A DNA stretch of 6,860 bases from an uncultured Porphyromonas sp. (GTDB lineage: Bacteria > Bacteroidota > Bacteroidia > Bacteroidales > Porphyromonadaceae): the NCBI GenBank assembly GCA_927910985.1, contig CAKMOP010000267.1:1-6860 (forward strand), in the 5' to 3' direction. The notes beneath the pieces are model-generated. The model saw only the letters and a program-made list of their open reading frames with translations, was not told the origin of the DNA and did no database searches. Numbering within the stretch: position 1 is the stretch's first letter; every line of letters begins with the position of its first letter. Both the position numbers and the translations under genes were made by a program. This document shows positions 1 to 5,328 of the stretch, piece by piece.

Positions 1-3
1 CGT

Positions 4-600
4 CTAAGGAGAGCTCTGCGATGCGCCTGCTCTGAGCGCCACCCCCAAGAAGCTCAGTCTTTGCCTGAACTGCTCGTGGGGATAGATGTGCCGTAGCCAA
101 TAGAGCATATCCCTCGGAGGGGTAAACAATGCCAATGGACCAGCATCCCCATCGACTCCGAAGAACTTATTCCTCCCCTCCCGCATCGCAGCTAAGAACA
201 TCCAGTCAATGGCTGAAATACCTTCGCGATAGCTTCCCCGAAGCTCTTCACTTGCGTGCAAAGAGAGGTCACCGACAGCACACACACCCGTCTCGTAGAG
301 TGCGACCACAGCAGAGGCATAGACCGTAGCATCGGTGAGCATCAGATCATAAGCAATGGCTGCTGGCCCGCAAAGCTCGGTAGCGCCTTGGTTGGGGTAC
401 GGATATGAGTAAGTCGTCCCTGCATAGGGATAGGAGCGCAAGCGAGCCACCTCGTGGCGGGACATCCCTTGATGCTCAAACCGTGCCTGCATCTCCAGAG
501 CCACCTGATCTCGACCATAGCACCCCCATATACGAGGCGATAGCTCTGGCTTCTCTGCCAAGTGCTTGAGCTCAGTAGGCGTCATTGCATTCATAAACAC
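4..600 (-). CDS. Papain-like (CGPAA-motif) protein, toxin-domain-like; C terminus possibly frameshifted
   Basis: A 198-codon reading frame opens with GTG at 600; ATGs at 594 (third codon) and 585 are equally good starts. I do not recognise a named gene. Residues about 74-81 read TELCGPAA, followed by a Y-D-L-M helix, L-Y-E-T-G near 101-105, G-D-L near 110-112, G-I-S-x-I-D-W at 127-133 and N144. From memory of the family this order resembles papain-like cysteine-peptidase domains in bacterial polymorphic toxins, with C77 as candidate nucleophile; that is inference. Such domains usually run further and contain a catalytic His. Here the homology-like part stops near residue 177, and the last 20 residues look like out-of-frame translation. 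No signal peptide or delivery domain is visible. The upstream hydrophobic ORF ends 3 bp before the GTG, suggesting coupling. It may be a detached toxin domain, a decayed effector or an unrelated hypothetical protein. Confidence 0.6.
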   Translation of the reverse strand: MFMNAMTPTELKHLAEKPELSPRIWGCYGRDQVALEMQARFEHQGMSRHEVARLRSYPYAGTTYSYPYPNQGATELCGPAAIAYDLMLTDATVYASAVVALYETGVCAVGDLSLHASEELRGSYREGISAIDWMFLAAMREGRNKFFGVDGDAGPLALFTPPRDMLYWLRHIYPHEQFRQRLSFLGVALRAGASQSSP

Positions 601-603
601 TCA

Positions 604-813
604 TCATACGGTCTTGCTCTTAGGGGGCACACTGGAGCAGAGCTCTTGAAGGCCCTGCGGTGGTAGCCCAAGCGAATAAATCGTGACCGCAAACATAGCG
701 ATATTATTCTTACCTCCCCATCCCCCCATCAGCAAAAGCGGTAGCCACACATCGGCTAACGACAGACGAACAATAAAGGACAGCAGAGCGAGCAATATAG
801 CTCTGCACCGCAA
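604..813 (-). CDS. Short hydrophobic ORF, probably a 5'-truncated membrane protein
   Basis: The frame encodes up to 69 residues ending in SSVPPKSKTV. Two hydrophobic stretches (about residues 6-28 and 38-49) flank a G-G-W-G-G-K-N-N turn, which suggests a small integral membrane protein. The start is unclear: the frame can only open with TTG at 813 or a second TTG at 795, both within the AGCAATATAG repeat array, and the first ATG is at 729, after the first hydrophobic segment. I therefore suspect the original 5' end was lost and the array now supplies the upstream sequence. The stop lies 3 bp before the GTG of the next gene. If that gene is a toxin-like peptidase, this could be a remnant immunity or accessory membrane protein, but nothing in the sequence proves it. 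It could also be a chance ORF. Confidence 0.3.
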   Translation of the reverse strand: MRCRAILLALLSFIVRLSLADVWLPLLLMGGWGGKNNIAMFAVTIYSLGLPPQGLQELCSSVPPKSKTV

Positions 814-890
814 CCTATATTGCTCCGACGTGCAAGCAATATAGCTCCACGCCTTGACCTATATTGCTCGAGGCACCGACCTATATTGCT
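790..890. repeat. Five-copy array of 10-bp box CTATATTGCT in alternating orientation
   Basis: Identical 10-bp boxes occur at 791-800 (reverse), 815-824 (forward), 835-844 (reverse), 859-868 (forward) and 881-890 (forward). The first four form two inverted repeats with the same 14-nt spacer, repeated at an exact 44-bp period (791 to 835, 815 to 859); the fifth box is 22 bp after the fourth. The first stem extends to 11 bp (GAGCAATATAG at 790-800 with 815-825). The spacers share a CTC start and an AC end but otherwise differ, so the boxes are the conserved part. The array could be a set of operator half-sites on one face of the helix, or a species-specific intergenic repeat. It overlaps the only available start codons of the short hydrophobic ORF at 604-813. 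Confidence 0.85.
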
Positions 891-937
891 TTGCATCCGC
901 CCCTTTCGGAAGGCACACACAGCTCACTATATACCAA

Positions 938-988
938 ACGGCATCGCCCCCCAGAGATGAAGTGCTTCATCTCTGGGGGCGATGCCGT
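938..988. other. Long near-perfect inverted repeat downstream of miaB
   Basis: The left arm (938-962) and right arm (965-988) are reverse complements over 24 bp except for one extra C in the left arm (a run of six C against five G). The apex is GAAG-TG-CTTC, which folds as a four-base loop. The hairpin starts 31 bp beyond the miaB stop, where a terminator would be expected, and a structure this stable would stall or protect a transcript end. However, the minus-strand RNA continues with GTTTGGTATATAG and the plus-strand RNA with AGCTATAAG, so neither side has a proper U tract. It may act as an mRNA 3'-end stabiliser or RNase III substrate, or be a copy of a dispersed palindromic element. Confidence 0.85.
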
Positions 989-1019
989 AGCTATAAGAAA
1001 GAGGGAGCGCGTCAGTCGC

Positions 1020-2405
1020 CTATTCGCCTTCGGGCTGATAGCCTTCGGCGGGGCGCACGGGCTTACCGATGAGGGTCGCTGCCGTGGCGGACTCGATGCG
1101 TACCTCTACGTACTGACCCACACGGTAGCCTTGCTTATCGAAGACCACGACCTTATTCTGCTGGCTTCGGCCAAAGAGCTGATCACGCGAACGCTTACTG
1201 AAGCCCTCAATAAGCACCTCAAAGGTCTTCCCCACGTCACGCAGGTTGCTCTCCAGCGAAAGCTGAGTCTGCAGCTCAATCATCACATTGAGGCGACGAA
1301 TCTTCTCTTCCTCGGGGATGTTATCCGCTAAGTACTTCGCTGCATAGGTGCCGGGACGCTCAGAGTACTTAAAGAGGAAGGCGTTGTCATACCCTACTTC
1401 GCGCATCAGGCTCAAGGTATCCTGGAAGTCTTCCTCACTCTCATCGTGGAAGCCACAGAAGATGTCCGAAGTGATGGCACAGTCGGGCATCACACGGCGG
1501 ATAGCGGCTACACGCTCCAGATACCATTCGCGGGTGTAGTTACGCTTCATCAACTTGAGGATGCGGTCATTGCCCGACTGCGAAGGCAGGTGGATGTGCT
1601 TGCAGATGTTCGGGTACTTCGCCATCACAGCGATGGCCTTATCGTCCATATCCTTGGGGTGGGGCGAGGTGAAGCGTATGCGGATGGAGGGGACAGCCAA
1701 GGCAACCTGCTCCAAGAGATCCCCGAAGTCATAGGTCTTCTCCCCGTCGACGAAGCGGTAGGAATTGACATTCTGCCCGAGAAGCGTAATCTCTCGGTAG
1801 CCCTTAGACTCAAGGTCCTTGACCTCACGGATGATGCTCTCTAATTCACGGCTACGCTCACGGCCGCGCGTGTAGGGGACGATGCAGTAGGAGCAGAAGT
1901 TATTACACCCACGCATGATGGAGACGAAGCCCGAGAGATTGATACCGCCGATCTTCAGCGGCAGGACATCCTTGTAGGTCTCTGTCGTGGAGAGCTGAAC
2001 ATTGATGGCCTTCTCCCCACGCTCGACCGCCCCGACGAGGTTCGGCAAATCCAAGTAGCTATCCGGGCCGACGACCAGGTCGACGTGGTGCTTCTCGATG
2101 AGCTCCCCCTTGGCACGCTCCGCCATACAGCCTAAGACGCCGATGATGATGTGGCGACGCTTCTTGCGGCGAATAGAGTGATAATAAGCGATGCGGTTGA
2201 GGACTTTCTGCTCGGCATTGTCGCGCACGGAGCAGGTATTGAGGAAGATCGCATCTGCTAATTCGGGGTCTTCGGTCAGGTGGAAGCCGTCCATCTGCAT
2301 GATCGAAGCTACGACTTCGCTGTCAGCGACATTCATCTGACAGCCGTAGGTCTCGATGTAGACGCGACGGGCGGATGCGGTCGAAGGTTGCTCGTTGGGA
2401 GTCAT
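1020..2405 (-). CDS. miaB: tRNA-2-methylthio-N6-dimethylallyladenosine synthase MiaB
   Basis: A complete 461-residue protein. MiaB is a cytoplasmic radical-SAM methylthiotransferase that converts i6A37 to ms2i6A37 in tRNAs reading UNN codons, using two [4Fe-4S] clusters. The N-terminal UPF0004 domain carries the auxiliary-cluster cysteines C22 (in YGCQMN), C58 (in NTCSVR) and C93 (in LGCMAE). The radical-SAM motif CxxxCxxC is at C167, C171 and C174, followed by I-V-P-Y-T-R-G-R-E-R-S-R, the MiaB-type signature that separates it from RimO and MtaB. L-G-Q-N-V-N-S-Y near 208-215 and a C-terminal TRAM domain (about 385-450) complete the family layout, and the length is normal. The ATG at 2405 places YIETYGCQMN at the usual distance from the N terminus. 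No clear TTG/TAnnTTTG promoter was found upstream on this strand, so it may use an atypical promoter or readthrough from the deacetylase. Confidence 0.97.
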   Translation of the reverse strand: MTPNEQPSTASARRVYIETYGCQMNVADSEVVASIMQMDGFHLTEDPELADAIFLNTCSVRDNAEQKVLNRIAYYHSIRRKKRRHIIIGVLGCMAERAKGELIEKHHVDLVVGPDSYLDLPNLVGAVERGEKAINVQLSTTETYKDVLPLKIGGINLSGFVSIMRGCNNFCSYCIVPYTRGRERSRELESIIREVKDLESKGYREITLLGQNVNSYRFVDGEKTYDFGDLLEQVALAVPSIRIRFTSPHPKDMDDKAIAVMAKYPNICKHIHLPSQSGNDRILKLMKRNYTREWYLERVAAIRRVMPDCAITSDIFCGFHDESEEDFQDTLSLMREVGYDNAFLFKYSERPGTYAAKYLADNIPEEEKIRRLNVMIELQTQLSLESNLRDVGKTFEVLIEGFSKRSRDQLFGRSQQNKVVVFDKQGYRVGQYVEVRIESATAATLIGKPVRPAEGYQPEGE

Positions 2406-2457
2406 AAAGTATATCGGGTTGTTTAAGTGAGGGAGGAAACGCGTAGACTTCCTAAAG

Positions 2458-2482
2458 CCTCCAGGGATTTATCACTTGGAGG
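2458..2482. repeat. Short inverted repeat overlapping the sRNA -33 element
   Basis: CCTCCA at 2458-2463 and TGGAGG at 2477-2482 are perfect 6-bp inverted arms separated by 13 bp. The right arm overlaps the TTG (2476-2478) of the plus-strand promoter, and the pair lies 53-77 bp before the miaB start codon. It could be an operator acting on either transcription unit, but a 6-bp repeat of this kind can arise by chance. Confidence 0.3.
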
Positions 2483-2505
2483 TAATAAATTTATCTGTAT
2501 ATTTG
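2476..2505 (+). promoter_or_regulatory. Bacteroidetes-type promoter for a small RNA
   Basis: TTG at 2476-2478 is followed after exactly 19 bp by TATATTTG at 2498-2505. This matches the primary sigma factor consensus of Bacteroidetes (TTG at -33, TAnnTTTG at -7, spacing about 19-21 bp). Transcription would begin about 5-8 bp after the -7 box, near 2510-2513. The only sequence it can serve is the short stretch ending at the terminator at 2554-2586. Confidence 0.75.
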
Positions 2506-2510
2506 CACTG

Positions 2511-2586
2511 AAAATGTAAGATTTTTCATAGTTAAGGTTTTGGTTAATAGGTTGGAGCTGGCTGGGAAGCCGGCTCCGCTTTTTTT
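2511..2586 (+). ncRNA. Putative small noncoding RNA between miaB and the deacetylase gene
   Basis: A strong promoter (2476-2505) and an intrinsic terminator (2554-2586) on the plus strand enclose about 75 nt. The only ATG, at 2514, is followed at once by TAA, so no peptide is encoded. The 5' part can fold into an A/U hairpin (GAAAAT at 2510-2515 against ATTTTTC at 2521-2527, one bulge). The middle, about 2530-2553, is purine- and U-rich and unpaired, with a repeated GGTT/GTTAA pattern that could be a target-binding region. The 3' end is the terminator stem. It is transcribed divergently from miaB and convergently toward the deacetylase gene end. I cannot assign a known RNA family. The exact 5' end is estimated from the promoter. 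Confidence 0.6.
2554..2586 (+). terminator. Rho-independent terminator, plus strand
   Basis: GGAGCTGGCT (2554-2563) pairs with AGCCGGCTCC (2568-2577) through ten base pairs including one U-G, with a GGGA loop. GC and a run of seven T (2580-2586) follow. It works only for plus-strand transcription: read the other way the hairpin is followed by AACCTATTAACC, with no U tract, so it does not end the deacetylase mRNA. Confidence 0.88.
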
Positions 2587-2638
2587 ATACCTATGCCAAG
2601 ACCTACTATGCTCTTCACCTTACCCTTAGTCAGAAGTA

Positions 2639-2851
2639 TTACGGAGCATCACCGATACGCAGGAAGTGATAGCCCTCCTGCTGGAGCCAACGCACCGCAG
2701 CCGGCATCGCTATGCGCATATTCTTCTCCGCCTTGAGCGAGTCGTGGAAGACGATGATCGAGCCGTTGCGTGCGTACCGCTTCACATTCTCCAGCACCGT
2801 CTCGGGGCTGAGTGAAGCGTTGTAGTCACGCGTGACGACATCCCACATCAC
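2639..2851 (-). CDS. Deacetylase C-terminal fragment (motifs 4-5)
   Basis: A 70-codon frame from an internal ATG holds W-D-V-V-T-R-D-Y-N and I-V-F-H-D-S and ends in L-R-I-G-D-A-P. The same frame is open upstream through RYFRPPHGHLRFAQN to about 2930, so the real coding region continues beyond this ATG and joins the N-terminal fragment. It is not an independent gene. Confidence 0.5.
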   Translation of the reverse strand: MMWDVVTRDYNASLSPETVLENVKRYARNGSIIVFHDSLKAEKNMRIAMPAAVRWLQQEGYHFLRIGDAP

Positions 2852-2868
2852 GATCTCGAAGCTATGAC

Positions 2869-3270
2869 TCAGCTCCCTATTCTGCGCAAAGCGCAGGTGC
2901 CCGTGAGGCGGACGGAAGTAGCGGGAAGGATCAGTTCGTGCGCAGCATAGACGTCGCGCATATACTCCTGCGTGGTGTAGAAGATCCCCTGGATATGATG
3001 ATAAGTATGATTGCCGACGGTGTGCCCACGGCGCTGTATCTCCTCAAAGAGCTCGGGATAGCGGCGCACATTGTCCGCCACGCAGAAGAAAGTAGCCTTG
3101 ATACCCAGCTCATCGAGCTGGTCCAATACCCAAGGTGTGACCTCGGGTATCGGACCATCATCGAAGGTGAGGTAGATACTCTTGCCCGAGAGCGCGGGGA
3201 TACGCCAGCGCGCCCCAGGGACAAGCATGCGGTACCACATAGGTACCCGACAGAGAAGACGCTCAATCAT
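2869..3270 (-). CDS. Deacetylase N-terminal fragment (motifs 1-2)
   Basis: This is the 133-codon frame a gene caller would report. It begins MIERLLCRVP and contains TFDDGP at about 35-40 and the metal-binding histidines of NHTYHH at 87-92. It stays homologous up to A-H-E-L-I near residue 115 and then becomes out-of-frame sequence to the TGA at 2869-2871. The ATG at 3270 is supported by the 21-bp gap to the upstream stop and by the short lead-in to the catalytic motif that is usual for this group in Bacteroidetes. Confidence 0.6.
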   Translation of the reverse strand: MIERLLCRVPMWYRMLVPGARWRIPALSGKSIYLTFDDGPIPEVTPWVLDQLDELGIKATFFCVADNVRRYPELFEEIQRRGHTVGNHTYHHIQGIFYTTQEYMRDVYAAHELILPATSVRLTGTCALRRIGS

Positions 3271-3291
3271 CGAGTCAAAGACCAGGACAAG

Positions 3292-5193
3292 CTATCGACC
3301 GCCACCCAAGCGGCGCAGTAGCGACTCGATCTCACGCTCGTAGCGTTTGAGAGCCTGCGAATTGTTGTCCTTGGCAAAGTCGAGCGCGTAGGAAATCGCC
3401 GTATAAGCCTCCTGCAGTTCGCCGTGATGTGAGACCTCGGCGAGCTTCTCAGCGGGGAGCTGAGCTGCCCACGTCAGCGTACTCAGCGCACGGCGAGCGA
3501 TGGCCTGCAGCACGTGATCCGCTTCCGCACGCATATCGGCTCGGTAGAGCGCATCAGCGAAGTAGAGCGAACTCGTCTCGTAGGGGACGTTCTCCTCTAA
3601 GATCACCGAGAGGCACTTCTTCAGCACTACCTGCGCCTTCTTCTTGTCGCCACGCTCCACATAGCCCAAGGCCAGCGGCGTGAAGACTTGGTTACGCAGG
3701 GTAGAGACGATGCCACGTGCATTCTCATCGAAGTACGTCCCAGGGCGATCAGCACCGCACCAGCGGAACTTCGTCATCACCGTCTCGTACATACGATCCA
3801 GATTGCCAATACCGTAGTCCATAGCACGTCCCGTACTATCGACACGCGCCTGGAGGGGAAGGAGCTGCGCAGCCATACCCGTCTGCACCATGCTGGCGGT
3901 CATCGAATTGAAGGCATTGCGGGGCGAGGTAATAGCCCAGTAGATAGGACGCTCCCACTTATTCCCAGCGATGAGGTCGAGGACACTTAGCGCACCGATC
4001 TCGAGGTACTGACGTCCCTGAAGATTCATCGAGAAGTGCGGCGTGATGTACCCGACTAAATCAGGGTAGCTCTTAGCGATACGCTGTACCGTGGCGAGCG
4101 AATCCGTAGCGACATAGAGGTCGGACGAAGGAATCATCGCAGGCGAACCAGCCCCACTCGACTGCAGACCCTTATAAGCGTCCTCTACGGACATCGGCTC
4201 TCCAGAGGGAGCTACCAGCGCGTAGTTATTGTAGTAATAATAGGACTTCGGCAGGAGACCAATAGGCAGAGGCTTACCCGTGTAGGCCTGCTTCTTCATC
4301 TGGTCAATATACCAGTCACCCGAGAGGTAGGAGAGGTTGACGGTGCGCACATCCGTGCGGATGCCTTCGACCTCCTGCGCGTACCACAGCGGGAAGGTGT
4401 CGTTGTCTCCATAGCAGAAGAGGATAGCATTGGGCTCGCAGCTCTCGAGGTAGTTACGCCCCATGTCGCTGGCCACCGTACGCCCCGAGCGGTCGTGGTC
4501 ATCCCAGTTCTGCCCTGCCATCTGTATCGGGACAAGAAGGAGCACCAGCGAGGCCACGCCAGCCACCGCCGTAGAGATCGGGAGCGGAGCTTCGTCGTCG
4601 GTGGTCTTCTTCGCAGGGGTCTTCGAGAGGTAACGGCTCACGGTCGTAGCGATCGCAGCGACACCGAAGCCCACCCAGATAGCGAAGGCGTAGAACGATC
4701 CCACATAAGCATAGTCACGCTCACGAGGCTGTCCAGGATACTGATTGAGGTACAGGACGATGGCAATACCCGTCATAAAGAAGAGCATAAACGTCACCCA
4801 GAAGCTCTCTACCCCACGGCGACCACGCCCGATCTGGAAGAAGAGACCGATGAGACCAAGGATCAGAGGCAGCGCATAGTAGACGTTGTGCCCCTTATTA
4901 TCGGTCATATCCACGGGGTGCGTATCGCTATCCCCGTAGAAGAAACTATCGATGAAGGGGATACCCGTAGCAGCCCCACCACGCAGAAGGCTTCCATCCC
5001 CCTGCAGGTCATTCTGACGCCCGGCGAAGTTCCACATAAAGTAGCGCCAGTACATATACGTCAGCTGATAGTTGAAGAAGTACGTCAGGTTATCCCCGAA
5101 GGTAGGCTGCGACATATCCTCCGCATCACGCCCCATCCAGGTATTGTACATCTGGGCGTGACCACGCTCGTAGACGCGAGGAAAGAGCATCAT
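3292..5193 (-). CDS. DUF2723 protein C-terminal fragment (last membrane segments plus soluble domain)
   Basis: This 633-codon frame starts at an internal ATG-ATG (MMLFPRVYERG), in the middle of the family's conserved F-P-R-x-Y region, so it is a fragment and not a gene of its own. It carries about four membrane segments (roughly 104-122, 131-149, 161-187 and 207-226 of the fragment) with QPRERDY at 155-161. From there to the end it appears soluble: GDNDTFPLWY at 262-271, D-W-Y-I-D-Q-M near 293-299, then a helical region with basic and acidic repeats reminiscent of TPR-like folds, ending R-R-L-G-G-G-R. The soluble part is probably periplasmic. The preceding 50 codons, from A-S-S-Y-K-Y-G-A-D-G to V-Y-E-S-E, are in another frame (about 5345-5195). 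Confidence 0.65.
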   Translation of the reverse strand: MMLFPRVYERGHAQMYNTWMGRDAEDMSQPTFGDNLTYFFNYQLTYMYWRYFMWNFAGRQNDLQGDGSLLRGGAATGIPFIDSFFYGDSDTHPVDMTDNKGHNVYYALPLILGLIGLFFQIGRGRRGVESFWVTFMLFFMTGIAIVLYLNQYPGQPRERDYAYVGSFYAFAIWVGFGVAAIATTVSRYLSKTPAKKTTDDEAPLPISTAVAGVASLVLLLVPIQMAGQNWDDHDRSGRTVASDMGRNYLESCEPNAILFCYGDNDTFPLWYAQEVEGIRTDVRTVNLSYLSGDWYIDQMKKQAYTGKPLPIGLLPKSYYYYNNYALVAPSGEPMSVEDAYKGLQSSGAGSPAMIPSSDLYVATDSLATVQRIAKSYPDLVGYITPHFSMNLQGRQYLEIGALSVLDLIAGNKWERPIYWAITSPRNAFNSMTASMVQTGMAAQLLPLQARVDSTGRAMDYGIGNLDRMYETVMTKFRWCGADRPGTYFDENARGIVSTLRNQVFTPLALGYVERGDKKKAQVVLKKCLSVILEENVPYETSSLYFADALYRADMRAEADHVLQAIARRALSTLTWAAQLPAEKLAEVSHHGELQEAYTAISYALDFAKDNNSQALKRYEREIESLLRRLGGGR

Positions 5194-5328
5194 CCTTCGC
5201 TCTCGTAGACGGGTTCATCCTTGGGAGCACGTGCTACATAGCGGTCGGGGTCAGAAGGATTATTCTTCTCCACACGCCCATAGGTAGGCTCTCCGTCCTT
5301 GAACTCAGGGCGGCCGTCTGCACCATAC

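Larger units (their letters stand above)
2639..3270 (-). pseudogene. NodB-type polysaccharide deacetylase, broken by one frameshift
   Basis: With one base restored near 2922-2933 the gene encodes 210 residues of a NodB-homology (carbohydrate esterase 4-like) deacetylase, which removes acetyl groups from amino-sugar polymers by metal-dependent hydrolysis. All motifs are present across the two frames: TFDDGP (D37, D38), NHTYHH (metal ligands H88 and H92), RYFRPPHG, W-D-V-V-T-R-D and I-V-F-H-D-S. The break falls between motifs 2 and 3: the first frame runs out as ...LPATSVRLTG to a TGA at 2869, while RYFRPPHG reads in the next frame. The missing base is most simply a T or C in the TTCCC tract, giving LILSRYFRPP or LILPRYFRPP. 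No signal peptide is clear. The gene starts 21 bp after the DUF2723 stop and is very probably cotranscribed with it. As written the product would lack half its active site; a sequencing error is equally possible. The substrate is unknown. Confidence 0.88.

Noticed and set aside
790..890. CRISPR array
   Set aside because: The repeats are only 10 bp, alternate in orientation and have 10-14 bp spacers. No cas gene is present.
938..988. Ordinary rho-independent terminator of miaB
   Set aside because: The stem is well placed, but the minus strand continues GTTTGGTATATAG without a U run, so I list it as an unexplained inverted repeat.
864..1331. Plus-strand ORF of 155 codons across the repeat region and the miaB end
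   Set aside because: Most of it is antisense to miaB codons and the rest covers the hairpin. Its product has no recognisable motif.
4495..5208. Plus-strand ORF of 237 codons
   Set aside because: It lies entirely antisense to the DUF2723 gene, is rich in H, R and E as expected of antisense translation, and has no start signal.
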